A stretch of 64,000 bases of DNA from Mesostigma viride (GCA_009746045.1 RPFO01001065.1:1-64000); one strand, 5' to 3'; positions 44,903-56,569 are shown, counted from the stretch's first letter. Program-made: numbers and translations. Notes: a model not told the origin generated them from the letters alone.

Positions 44903-47900
44903 ATGGCAGCAGAGCAGGATGGGCCTTACATGGCCACAGAGGAAGAGTGGCGCTCATTCCGTGTTAACAAGATCAGCGAGGAAGTCCCTTTGCCATTTGT
45001 CGCCGAGAGTAACCGGCTGGCAGTCCTCCGCAGCCAGATAGCGGTGCTATCGCGGAGGTACCTTCACATTGGGGACCCAAAAGCTAAACAAGATGCTGTG
45101 TTAGTTGCCGCAGTTGTCGATAGACTGCTAAAAATATGCGATTTTGCGGGGGCATTAGCAAACTCAGTTTTTGAGTCAGCAAAGCGGAGGTACGAGGAAT
45201 TGCATAAAGTGGACCCCGCGAAGGCGGGCAAGGCTCCGGTATTCCAGCCGGCGCGGAAATTTGTAGCCGCCGAGCTGTCTCGATACTTGTCGAATTCGAA
45301 GTACAAGGCAAATAGCGGGAAGCGCGGCGTTCGCAACCCGGACGAGGGGGGTGCCTTGGCCAACCTAACCAACCTGGACACGCCAAAGGTATAGCTAAGC
45401 TCTACATTGGACTTATTCGAACTGAATGCTTTTCTTTTCCCGATGCAAAGGCAACCGAACTTCATGCATGCAATATTTTCTGATCCGGCACCATTAGTAT
45501 TGGAGTAAAATGTGTACTTGCCGCTAGCTTCGACGTCAAGTTCCTTCTTTTAATTGATTTGCTTGTCTTTGTCCTCACAATCGTCGTATCACTCGCACGA
45601 TCTTAGGTGAAGGTCGGGGTGCCAAAGCCCAAGATGGCGAATCCCAAGCAACACAAGACTCACCTCGAGCCACAAGCCCCGGCCAAGGTAGGTTACGGCA
45701 AGAAAGCATTCTGGCTACTAGCTTACTGTATGTCGTCCGCAAAGATTGTTGCTTTCCACTCTCCATGCTCGTGACCATGTTCTTTTTAAACCGTGGGCAT
45801 TCACGCGCCCTTATATAAATCTGGTTAAGAAATGCTACAGTGACTGACAAGCCTATAAAAAAATTTTAATACATGTAATCCATGCCAGCACCCCACCCCA
45901 TTTATTTTTGCATGCCAGCACCCCACCCCATTTATTTATGCATGCCAGCACCCCACCCCATTTATTTATGCATGCCAGCACCCCACCCCATTTATTTATG
46001 CATGCCAGCACCCCACCAACCTGTTACGCCCGCCTTAAGGCGGCGGGCTCCGCTTTGCCTTTGCCATTTTCAAGCGCCCCCATGTCAGATGAGCAAATAG
46101 CTCAAGAAATCACGTCCTCTAACTATTGTACCTAGTTGGTTGTGTCCGTTTCCCCGAAATTGTGGCATGCGCAGGTCGAGAACACCCTGACGCCCCAGGA
46201 GCAGGAAATCGCGCTCCTCCGGGCCAGGCTCGCTGCACTTGAGCAATCTACAAAGCCGGCCTCAGCTTCAGAACAGTCGGTCGTCTATATCATGGCGCCG
46301 CCCCCTGTGCCACCAAGGAACCCTGTCCTTGCCGTGGCCGCTTCCCCATCGGCCACGTCGGCTCCCCCCGCCGCAGAAACCGCGGCGCCGGCAGCCAAGG
46401 CCGCGGCGCCGGCAGCCAAGGCCGCGGCGCCGGCAGCCAAGGCCGCGGCGCCGGCAGCCAAGGCCGCGGCGCCGGCAGCCAAGGCAGCGGCGCCGGCAGC
46501 CAAGGCCGCGGCGCCGGCAGCCAAGGCCGCGGCGCCGGCAGCCAAGGCCGCGGCGCCGGCAGCCGAGGCCGCGGCGCCGGCAGCCGAGGCCGCGGCGCCG
46601 TTCATTCCAAAGACGCAGAAAAACAAAGTAGAGAAGAAAGCTGATGTGCCGCCAAAGAAACTCAAGAAGGAACGGGAGCCCCAAATAAAAAAGGAACGCG
46701 GTACCCCCCTCGACCTGGGCCTTGGTCACTTTCTGCCGCAGCTCAGCCGCGTGGCCACCATCCGAAAGGATGCCCAGCCGAAAATCGGGATGTTCATCGC
46801 CGTGCGGTTTCTCCTAGAGGACCCTAAGAAGGACCAGGATGAGTGGATCTGGGAGTTTGGTAAAGTCTGCTCCATCAACAAGAAAAGGAAGATCCCACAC
46901 TCAATCCTGTTCGTCGAGCATGACGGCGCAAGCAAGACTTACGAGCTCGCCCTCAACGACCTCCCCCAAGACGAGAACAGCAAGGAAATATGTGCTTGGG
47001 TGGCTCTTGATGGAGTGTACCCCGAGGACATGACGGCGTACCGAGTCCTCAAGCGGTCCCAAGCAGCCGTGAAGGCTGCTGCCTCTGTGGACCCCAACAA
47101 CATGCAGGATCCGGTGAAAAAGAGACAGGTGGAGGAGTCCGCGCAGCAGGTGCCTGTGAAGCGTGCGAAGGGAGTTGTGGCTGGGGCTGCGGTGCAGGGC
47201 AGCGAGGCAAAGGCAGGGACAAAGGTGGTAGTCACCACGCCTGCTGTGGAGAAAGCCAAGGCGGAGGTTGCCACGGCGGCGGCGGCGCAGGCCAAGGCGG
47301 AGGTCGCCACGCCGGCAGCGGCGCAGGCCAAGGCGGAGGTCGCCACGCCGGCAGCGGCGCAGGCCAAGGCGGAGGTCGCCACGCCGGCAGCGGCGCAGGC
47401 CAAGGCGGAGGTCGCCACGCCGGCAGCGGCGCAGGCCAAGGCGGAGGTCGCCACGCCGGCAGCGGCGCAGGCCAAGGCGGAGGTCGCCACGCCGACGGTG
47501 CTGTCGGTTGCGCCTGCTAAACTGGAATTCAGCGACGTGGATATGGAGCTCGAGCCGGATTTGAAGGAGGCAGAGCGAGAACTGGCCAGGCTAGAAGCCC
47601 TCCTAGCAAAACAAAAGGCCCTTGTTCGCGCCCGGCAGCAGGGTACTGCGACTATGGACATCTCGACGGCAACGGGGATGACATCGGTAAGTATACCTTT
47701 TTAGTCGTGCCTAAAAATAAGTTGTTTGCATCTTGCATGCATGCCATATTGTTGTTCATGTAATCATGGTAAATTATGTTGGCTGATTAGGTTTTGTTGT
47801 TTTTCCCCCTATGATTTCTGAAATTTTGTTCCGCTATAAAAATCGCCATTTATTGATAGCATCTTTTTTCTGCAATTAAGTTTTCCTGAACATGATTTAG

Positions 47901-48332
47901 TTGACTTCCTTGTATGCCTCTTACTTGCAGGTAAACTGGACCGCCTTCGAAGAACAACGTGGTGGGAGGACTGACACTGACGACGCCGATGACGATACCA
48001 TGTCATCGGCGTCGTCAGTTGCATCACCATCCAAGGTTAGCTGCACTGCTTTCATTTGGGGGGGAATTATAGGTGTCATGTTTTTGGCATTTGAAGGTAT
48101 AGATGTTTATCTGCAAGGGCCTGTTTTTTTTTCCCCTCTTGCATGCATGGATGTGTGGAATTGTATGTTGCTTGGTTTGATTTGCCATACACATTTGCTG
48201 CATGGATTGTTAGGTGGTGATGAGCTCAAGATCATTGTAGAACGCTTACATCTATGTCAAGGATCTGATTTCTTTTCCTCTTGCATATATTGTGTCGGTT
48301 TGCTTGATTTCTTGCAGGCACCACGAGAATAA
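44903..48332 (+). CDS. CACTA second protein: Lys/Ala-rich, possible Tudor-like domain
   Basis: Exons 44,903-45,388, 45,607-45,687, 46,175-47,686, 47,931-48,035 and 48,318-48,332, all GT-AG and phase 0; about 732 residues if the ATG at 44,903 is used. ATGs at 44,657 and 44,928 are alternatives. Exon 1: a helical domain (EEWRSFRVNKISEE... YLSNSKYK). Exon 3: nine or so AAPAAK repeats; a basic stretch (KKLKKEREPQIKKERG); a compact domain with GMFIAVRFLLED, WIWEFGKVCSI, HSILFVEHDG and ICAWVALDGVY that looks like a small beta barrel of Tudor/SGF29 type; six AQAKAEVATPA repeats; and a Glu/Leu coiled coil. Exon 4: acidic and Ser-rich. By position and likely DNA or chromatin binding it is the functional counterpart of plant TNPA, but I see no sequence resemblance to TNPA. 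Domain assignment is inference. Confidence 0.75.
45881..46018. repeat. 30-bp tandem repeat in CACTA intron
   Basis: Four and a half copies of a 30-bp unit beginning CATGCCAGCACCCCACCCCA, within the intron between exons 2 and 3 of the second CACTA gene. Confidence 0.9.
46378..46600 (+). repeat. 18-bp coding repeat (AAPAAK)
   Basis: About twelve copies of an 18-bp unit (GCGGCGCCGGCAGCCAAG) in exon 3, with AAG changed to GAG in the last copies. Encodes an Ala/Pro/Lys low-complexity segment resembling linker-histone tails. Confidence 0.9.
47265..47500 (+). repeat. 36-bp coding repeat (AAAQAKAEVATP)
   Basis: About six nearly identical 36-bp units in exon 3 encoding a 12-residue Ala/Lys/Glu/Val repeat. 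Confidence 0.9.
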
Positions 48333-48659
48333 AAAGTCAGCATGTGACGCCCTGTCGAGCGGCCCGCGATGTTAGCTAGCTGCCATATAGTATTTGATGA
48401 AAGGCATTGAATGCCGAAGATGTCATAACGCCATTACAGACTGCATGTGTTGAACAGGCATTGAATGCCGAAGATGTACATAACGCCGTAACAGTGTTGA
48501 ATAGTTGAATCAACGGGTTCTTGCAGCTGTAAACATTAAAATTATTCAAACATTTAATGAAAAAATCATGATTGTTCGTGCTGTTTTGAACAGCGGTTGT
48601 TACTGGCACTGCCTGCATGTGCATGGCTGCCAGCATATTGCATTATGGGTGTGTTTTTC

Positions 48660-48999
48660 AGCGCTGTGTTTTCTCACTTTTCTCACTTTTCTCACGTCCT
48701 GTTTTTCTCACTTTTCTCACTTTTCTCACGTCCTGATTTTCTCACTTTTCTCACGTTTCACACCTCCCGTTTTTCTCACTTATCTCACGTCCTGTTTTCT
48801 TGAGATTTTTCTCACGTTTTTCCCCTTTTTTGACCTTTTTGGGGCAATCTCACCCGGGTGAGAAACGTGTTTTCTCACCCATTCTCACCCCATTCTCACC
48901 CTTTTTTCTCACCTTTCTCACCCATTCTCACCCATTTCTCACCCTTTTTCTCACCTTTCTCACCCTTTTTCTCACGATTTCTCACCCATTCTCAAAGCC
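48660..48999 (-). repeat. Right subterminal repeat cluster (TTTCTCAC)
   Basis: Copies of TTTCTCAC and TTCTCACCC at short, irregular spacing: the reverse complement of the left cluster, so both transposon ends present the same motif pointing inward. Includes a CTCACCCGGGTGAG palindrome near 48,850. Confidence 0.85.
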
Positions 49000-49011
49000 G
49001 AGTTCCTAGTG
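49000..49011 (-). repeat. CACTA right terminal inverted repeat
   Basis: GAGTTCCTAGTG on the plus strand, perfect inverse of 39,542-39,553; followed by the AA target duplication. Confidence 0.95.
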
Positions 49012-52000
49012 AAGTGCCGGACGGCAGGCGGTACCACCATTCCGTGGCAGCTTGGCCCAGTTTGCTACCGGCTGGCACACGTTTTCAGTGAATTTTGGGC
49101 TCCAGATTTAAATGCAACGTGCGGTTTGAGGCAGGGGAAAACATGCGTGGACGATAGGAATTATAGCACCGGCGGGCTTCAAAGTGCCGGACGGCAGGCG
49201 GTACCACCATTCCGTGGCAGCTTGGCCCAGTTTGCTACCGGCTGGCACACGTTTTCAGTGAATTTTGGGCTCCAGATTTAAATGCAACGTGCGGTTTGAG
49301 GCAGGGGAAAACATGCGTGGACGATAGGAATTATAGCACCGGCGGGCTTCAAAGTGCCGGACGGCAGGCGGTACCACCATTCCGTGGCAGCTTGGCCCAG
49401 TTTGCTACCGGCTGGCACACGTTTTCAGTGAATTTTGGGCTCCAGATTTAAATGCAACGTGCGGTTTGAGGCAGGGGAAAACATGCGTGGACGATAGGAA
49501 TTATAGCACCGGCGGGCTTCAAAGTGCCGGACGGCAGGCGGTACCACCATTCCGTGGCAGCTTGGCCCAGTTTGCTACCGGCTGGCACACGTTTTCAGTG
49601 AATTTTGGGCTCCAGATTTAAATGCAACGTGCGGTTTGAGGCAGGGGAAAACATGCGTGGACGATAGGAATTATAGCACCGGCGGGCTTCAAAGTGCCGG
49701 ACGGCAGGCGGTACCACCATTCCGTGGCAGCTTGGCCCAGTTTGCTACCGGCTGGCACACGTTTTCAGTGAATTTTGGGCTCCAGATTTAAATGCAACGT
49801 GCGGTTTGAGGCAGGGGAAAACATGCGTGGACGATAGGAATTATAGCACCGGCGGGCTTCAAAGTGCCGGACGGCAGGCGGTACCACCATTCCGTGGCAG
49901 CTTGGCCCAGTTTGCTACCGGCTGGCACACGTTTTCAGTGAATTTTGGGCTCCAGATTTAAATGCAACGTGCGGTTTGAGGCAGGGGAAAACATGCGTGG
50001 ACGATAGGAATTATAGCACCGGCGGGCTTCAAAGTGCCGGACGGCAGGCGGTACCACCATTCCGTGGCAGCTTGGCCCAGTTTGCTACCGGCTGGCACAC
50101 GTTTTCAGTGAATTTTGGGCTCCAGATTTAAATGCAACGTGCGGTTTGAGGCAGGGGAAAACATGCGTGGACGATAGGAATTATAGCACCGGCGGGCTTC
50201 AAAGTGCCGGACGGCAGGCGGTACCACCATTCCGTGGCAGCTTGGCCCAGTTTGCTACCGGCTGGCACACGTTTTCAGTGAATTTTGGGCTCCAGATTTA
50301 AATGCAACGTGCGGTTTGAGGCAGGGGAAAACATGCGTGGACGATAGGAATTATAGCACCGGCGGGCTTCAAAGTGCCGGACGGCAGGCGGTACCACCAT
50401 TCCGTGGCAGCTTGGCCCAGTTTGCTACCGGCTGGCACACGTTTTCAGTGAATTTTGGGCTCCAGATTTAAATGCAACGTGCGGTTTGAGGCAGGGGAAA
50501 ACATGCGTGGACGATAGGAATTATAGCACCGGCGGGCTTCAAAGTGCCGGACGGCAGGCGGTACCACCATTCCGTGGCAGCTTGGCCCAGTTTGCTACCG
50601 GCTGGCACACGTTTTCAGTGAATTTTGGGCTCCAGATTTAAATGCAACGTGCGGTTTGAGGCAGGGGAAAACATGCGTGGACGATAGGAATTATAGCACC
50701 GGCGGGCTTCAAAGTGCCGGACGGCAGGCGGTACCACCATTCCGTGGCAGCTTGGCCCAGTTTGCTACCGGCTGGCACACGTTTTCAGTGAATTTTGGGC
50801 TCCAGATTTAAATGCAACGTGCGGTTTGAGGCAGGGGAAAACATGCGTGGACGATAGGAATTATAGCACCGGCGGGCTTCAAAGTGCCGGACGGCAGGCG
50901 GTACCACCATTCCGTGGCAGCTTGGCCCAGTTTGCTACCGGCTGGCACACGTTTTCAGTGAATTTTGGGCTCCAGATTTAAATGCAACGTGCGGTTTGAG
51001 GCAGGGGAAAACATGCGTGGACGATAGGAATTATAGCACCGGCGGGCTTCAAAGTGCCGGACGGCAGGCGGTACCACCATTCCGTGGCAGCTTGGCCCAG
51101 TTTGCTACCGGCTGGCACACGTTTTCAGTGAATTTTGGGCTCCAGATTTAAATGCAACGTGCGGTTTGAGGCAGGGGAAAACATGCGTGGACGATAGGAA
51201 TTATAGCACCGGCGGGCTTCAAAGTGCCGGACGGCAGGCGGTACCACCATTCCGTGGCAGCTTGGCCCAGTTTGCTACCGGCTGGCACACGTTTTCAGTG
51301 AATTTTGGGCTCCAGATTTAAATGCAACGTGCGGTTTGAGGCAGGGGAAAACATGCGTGGACGATAGGAATTATAGCACCGGCGGGCTTCAAAGTGCCGG
51401 ACGGCAGGCGGTACCACCATTCCGTGGCAGCTTGGCCCAGTTTGCTACCGGCTGGCACACGTTTTCAGTGAATTTTGGGCTCCAGATTTAAATGCAACGT
51501 GCGGTTTGAGGCAGGGGAAAACATGCGTGGACGATAGGAATTATAGCACCGGCGGGCTTCAAAGTGCCGGACGGCAGGCGGTACCACCATTCCGTGGCAG
51601 CTTGGCCCAGTTTGCTACCGGCTGGCACACGTTTTCAGTGAATTTTGGGCTCCAGATTTAAATGCAACGTGCGGTTTGAGGCAGGGGAAAACATGCGTGG
51701 ACGATAGGAATTATAGCACCGGCGGGCTTCAAAGTGCCGGACGGCAGGCGGTACCACCATTCCGTGGCAGCTTGGCCCAGTTTGCTACCGGCTGGCACAC
51801 GTTTTCAGTGAATTTTGGGCTCCAGATTTAAATGCAACGTGCGGTTTGAGGCAGGGGAAAACATGCGTGGACGATAGGAATTATAGCACCGGCGGGCTTC
51901 AAAGTGCCGGACGGCAGGCGGTACCACCATTCCGTGGCAGCTTGGCCCAGTTTGCTACCGGCTGGCACACGTTTTCAGTGAATTTTGGGCTCCAGATTTA

Positions 52001-53256
52001 AATGCAACGTGCGGTTTGAGGCAGGGGAAAACATGCGTGGACGATAGGAATTATAGCACCGGCGGGCTTCAAAGTGCCGGACGGCAGGCGGTACCACCAT
52101 TCCGTGGCAGCTTGGCCCAGTTTGCTACCGGCTGGCACACGTTTTCAGTGAATTTTGGGCTCCAGATTTAAATGCAACGTGCGGTTTGAGGCAGGGGAAA
52201 ACATGCGTGGACGATAGGAATTATAGCACCGGCGGGCTTCAAAGTGCCGGACGGCAGGCGGTACCACCATTCCGTGGCAGCTTGGCCCAGTTTGCTACCG
52301 GCTGGCACACGTTTTCAGTGAATTTTGGGCTCCAGATTTAAATGCAACGTGCGGTTTGAGGCAGGGGAAAACATGCGTGGACGATAGGAATTATAGCACC
52401 GGCGGGCTTCAAAGTGCCGGACGGCAGGCGGTACCACCATTCCGTGGCAGCTTGGCCCAGTTTGCTACCGGCTGGCACACGTTTTCAGTGAATTTTGGGC
52501 TCCAGATTTAAATGCAACGTGCGGTTTGAGGCAGGGGAAAACATGCGTGGACGATAGGAATTATAGCACCGGCGGGCTTCAAAGTGCCGGACGGCAGGCG
52601 GTACCACCATTCCGTGGCAGCTTGGCCCAGTTTGCTACCGGCTGGCACACGTTTTCAGTGAATTTTGGGCTCCAGATTTAAATGCAACGTGCGGTTTGAG
52701 GCAGGGGAAAACATGCGTGGACGATAGGAATTATAGCACCGGCGGGCTTCAAAGTGCCGGACGGCAGGCGGTACCACCATTCCGTGGCAGCTTGGCCCAG
52801 TTTGCTACCGGCTGGCACACGTTTTCAGTGAATTTTGGGCTCCAGATTTAAATGCAACGTGCGGTTTGAGGCAGGGGAAAACATGCGTGGACGATAGGAA
52901 TTATAGCACCGGCGGGCTTCAAAGTGCCGGACGGCAGGCGGTACCACCATTCCGTGGCAGCTTGGCCCAGTTTGCTACCGGCTGGCACACGTTTTCAGTG
53001 AATTTTGGGCTCCAGATTTAAATGCAACGTGCGGTTTGAGGCAGGGGAAAACATGCGTGGACGATAGGAATTATAGCACCGGCGGGCTTCAAAGTGCCGG
53101 ACGGCAGGCGGTACCACCATTCCGTGGCAGCTTGGCTCAGTTTGCTACCGGCTGGCACACGTTTTCAGTGAATTTTGGGCTCCAGATTTAAATGCAACGT
53201 GCGGTTTGAGGCAGGGGAAAACATGCGTGGACGATAGGAATTATAGCACCGGCGGG
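49012..53256. repeat. 170-bp satellite array, right block
   Basis: Two duplicated target bases and the last 139 bases of the split unit are followed by 24 complete 170-bp units from 49,153 and 24 bases of another, which stops at GGCGGG where the LTR element begins. One C-to-T change near 53,137 is the only variant I see. Together with the left block this makes 60 complete units once the CACTA element is discounted. Confidence 0.97.
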
Positions 53257-53923
53257 TGTTACGTCCTGTGCCGGACGGTGCGAAAGATCTAATCTAGTAT
53301 AAGGTGCAGTTTAATAAGCCGGCATAGCCGCGCATCCGCGTACCGCGATAGCAAGCAAAGATCGCAGTAAATTGACTAACTGAGTAGCGGTTTGTCCTCA
53401 GCTAGGCCTTATAGCCTGATTAATTAATCTAGCTATATAACACGGCATGTCATGAGGCAAATGGCATCCGGAATAGTGCCCCTTGGTCTGAGAGAGTCGT
53501 CAACACTCGTTTCATTAATCATCAAACCAAAGAGAGAGAGTCCATCGTCCACAGACCAATTTCACCTAGCTGCGCTACCAAGCTGGCAAGTTGGTGTGCA
53601 GGCGCGCCGACATGCGCGCCGATCTTCCAGATACTGCCGTCAAGCCCCAATAGGTTCTGGATGACGTCTAGGGCCGGCCCGGCCCCTAGAAGATCTCGTA
53701 CTTCTGGCTAGGCCCAAAATAACTGGTCCGGAACACACAAAGTATCAAATAAACACACAAAGTCCCGAACTTTGGACAATTTCCCAAATAAGTCCCGAAT
53801 TGAGTCCTATAGTCCGGCGGACTATGAAAGCGAGCTATCGAAAGTCCCAAACGAATAACAAATGACTTTCGACTTATTTATTGAAGGCATTGTTACGCCC
53901 ATACAAAGGTCTGGGCCGTAACA
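53257..53923 (-). repeat. Gypsy 3' LTR, 667 bp
   Basis: On the minus strand it begins TGTTACGGCC and ends CACAGGACGTAACA, so its ends are the inverted TGTTACG...CGTAACA typical of LTRs. The outer end coincides exactly with the break in the satellite at 53,256/53,257, and the inner end is directly preceded by a polypurine tract. A TATATAG lies on the minus strand near 53,434-53,440. Confidence 0.85.
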
Positions 53924-53937
53924 CTCCTCCCTTCCCC
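53924..53937 (-). other. Polypurine tract
   Basis: The minus strand reads GGGGAAGGGAGGAG immediately before the LTR, the expected primer for plus-strand synthesis. Confidence 0.85.
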
Positions 53938-54846
53938 AGGGGACGATAGCTATATCGTCCAGGCTTGGGGCGCACGCAACAAGACAATTAACACAAACAA
54001 ACAAACAAGAAAAAAAAAGAAGCTCTTGCAAGCAAAACAAGCAACACACAAAAGCGACAACTGCCCAGGCCGGGCAGTCAGCTATAGAGAATAATAGTAC
54101 AAAATCGGCCATGGGGATACTATGTCCCAACCCCTGTTCGCCAGCGGGTTAGTAAAGCCAATTCTCCCCGGCGTTGCCACACAAGGACAATTCCTTGATA
54201 GCCGATGGGATGCTGTCGCCATCCCGTTGCAATTCATGAGGGCAATGTGAATGGACTCTGGATCTCTGGACTGGAACAGCAGGAACAGGAACCCCCATAA
54301 TCCTTCCTGGATATCCCCCCACTTAGCCATGCTTTGTCTATAATGGGACCCCCATGGATGTTGCATTAAGAACTTAGCCATGCTATGCCATGCAGAGAGA
54401 TGCTCTCTGTCGAGAAGCCATGCCCTAGCCCTTGCATAGCCATGATGATCTTCCTCCCCCGTGCCAGGATCCCCTTAGCTGGGTTGAACCTGAGACAGCA
54501 TGGTGGTGCCGGTGCCCTTGCGGCACCTAGAGCAAGTGTTGCTTACATTCCCACCCTTGCATGAAGTAGCCTAGGATGTATTTAAAGCCATATGCCCCTT
54601 CTCAGGGATATGTGCTACATTGACTCCCAACGGAGTGATGTTGATAATTAATTAATTAATTAATCCCCCCACTTCCCACAAATCCATCAATTAATTTCCC
54701 TCTCACCGCTGCCCTCCCTGGCGACCGCGCTAGTGCAGGGCCGCGGCAGCATATAAAATTCCGCCAGCGACCCGAAACAGAGGCGCACACCAATCAACGC
54801 CATGCAAGACAATTAACCCAATTGATGGGGTCGACCGATACCAATA
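53938..54846. other. Gypsy 3' non-coding region
   Basis: No recognisable coding domain. Contains an (ATTA)n tract near 54,640-54,662 and several TAGCCATGC repeats around 54,330-54,440. Presumably the 3' untranslated part of the element, though a further nested insertion cannot be excluded. Confidence 0.5.
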
Positions 54847-56569
54847 CTACCGGATGCATGGTTGCAGGCGACGATGCTTATCACAACTGGGATAATAATC
54901 GCGCGTGGCAGACATGTTGCGCGCGACCATGCACAGTGGCGGGCACGCAACAGTTGGGGTGCGCAACAGTGATCCGCGGGGCGCGCACGCGCCAGCATGT
55001 GACAGCGTTGTAAACGCCACCGCCGAGCAAAGGCCAAAATATGGATCACGGCAGTCGTCATCAGCGACTACGGGAGGTGCTCGCGTGCAGAACTGTCCAA
55101 TGCGGTCGATGCAGGGAGGACCACCAAGCTGAATCACGTCTTGCCTGTGCGGAGATGCGCGCGCAAGCGCTGAACTCGTCATCCCGTCTGCAAGACTGTC
55201 CATGAGGAGGTCGCGACCCTCACATTCCTCCAATGCTAGGGCCCACCCCTCCCGACCGCGCCTTCCGTTGACGATACTCGTGGAGTACCTGGCGACCCTG
55301 CTCACCAATTTCCTCGAGGATCTTCCCGGGTTAGCGAGGTGATCCGCATTGTATGCGAGCTGGTATTCGTTCACGTTGGTGCGCGTTTGAGCGAGGTCTA
55401 CCCACGTCCCGGTGGGCCAGTACGACATGAATGCGGCCAGGTATTGCGGGTGCGTGAACATGATTGTGCCCGCGTTCCAATCAATAACCCCACATCCATG
55501 CTCCGCAAAGAAACCCCCGCCATGGTCAACACTACGACGCGCACCTGGAGAGCGTTGAAGCGAAAGCCCGGAGCCCTCACAAAGTTGGGCACAACCCAGT
55601 CGAGGAATGCCTCTCCCTCGCACGGAGCATACTTGGGACAGTCAACCTTTCGAGGTTTACCATCTACCATGTATTTTGGCAGCTCCCGCTTGGGGCCGTA
55701 ACGCGTACCAGAACCCTCTGGCGTCGATTCGAGGCAGTCCTGGGGTCGCGGGGCCGCCCTCCCTGGGTGCAAGTCGAAGCAGACTAGCTCGCGCATGGAG
55801 CCTCGCTCCACATACGCATGAGTTCCTGCCTCAAAGTGCAGCGGTTGCGGTCGATGATAGTCCGCGCTGTCGACGGCCACGAACGGCGGTGGTGGGAGTT
55901 CAATGTAGACGGGAACACCCCGAAACTCGCGTAAGGGGCGTACTCGTTGTGGGCCGGGAAACGCACTGACGTAAGCGCCCACCGTCCATGGCGCCGGCTG
56001 TACGATCAACGACCCCTGCGCGGGAGATATAAAGCCCACCGCTGGTATCGGGCCACGCCTCTCTGGTAGATGGGCGCGGGACGCCTCCACGCGGGCCACC
56101 CGCTCGGAGTAAGTTCGAGCCTCTCGGCGCGGACTCTGGGAATCCGCGGAGACGCTGCCCGCCGACACCTCGTTCGTACATGCGCGACGTCTAACTTCTC
56201 GCTGGGCATCCGGTTCCACCTGGGGCCGTTTCTGGTTGCGCTCAACAACCTCGGAAACGAGCTTGGTCAGGTCGGTCGAGCCGCCCGTTCGCCGGGTCGG
56301 TCCCGTCCCGACAAGAACCGTCATCCCCCCGTTCCCTGGGTCCGAATGGTTCGCACGGCATCACCGTCCCGTTGTTGGATCGGTGTCACCGCAGGTGTGA
56401 CAGAACCGCCCGTTCGCCGAGTCGGCCCTGTTTGCACCTGGCGTTGGTCAGGAGTCTTAGGCTCCGCCAATGGCTGCGGGACGTTCATGTCCATGTCCAT
56501 CCGCAAGTCAACGTTGTCAGCGAACAACGATATCCCTGGCTCCTCGCTGTCGGGCTGCTGTGGAAGCAT
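54847..56569 (-). other. Extra ORF region downstream of integrase (unknown)
   Basis: The minus strand encodes several hundred residues outside the usual gag-pol set: an N-terminal part with two QTGPTRRTGGS-like repeats, a Pro/Arg-rich middle, then a stretch with GEAFLDWVVPNFV and later a LAAFMSYWP segment. Composition is somewhat gag-like, but I recognise no domain. It is broken. It may be an accessory ORF of this family or the remains of another element. Confidence 0.5.

Larger units (their letters stand above)
39542..49011. mobile_element. CACTA (EnSpm) DNA transposon, 9,470 bp, apparently intact
   Basis: Starts CACTAGGAACTC and ends GAGTTCCTAGTG, a perfect 12-bp terminal inverted repeat beginning with the superfamily hallmark CACTA. 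It sits inside a 170-bp satellite unit: 31 bases precede it and 139 follow after discounting a duplicated AA (39,540-39,541 and 49,012-49,013), so the unit is restored exactly. CACTA elements make 2-3-bp duplications. It carries inverted subterminal repeat sets, a six-exon TNP2-like transposase on the minus strand and a divergent five-exon second gene. All splice junctions are in phase and no stop interrupts either gene, so it looks autonomous and young. Its GC content and introns differ from the satellite around it. Confidence 0.95.

Noticed and set aside
46268-46729. Minus-strand Gly/Arg and Ala-rich ORFs opposite the second CACTA gene
   Set aside because: Shadows of the 18-bp and 36-bp coding repeats; the plus-strand exons have splice signals and phase agreement.
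33561-53256. Two independent satellite arrays
   Set aside because: The units on each side of the CACTA element add up to exactly one 170-bp unit (31+139) after removing the duplicated AA, so it is a single array with an insertion.
53891-53923. Alternative LTR boundary at the internal TGTTACG near 53,891
   Set aside because: The outer end at 53,257 matches the satellite break and the purine tract adjoins 53,923, so the 667-bp interpretation fits better.
54847-56569. Envelope gene of the Gypsy element
   Set aside because: No signal peptide, transmembrane segment or cysteine pattern is visible.
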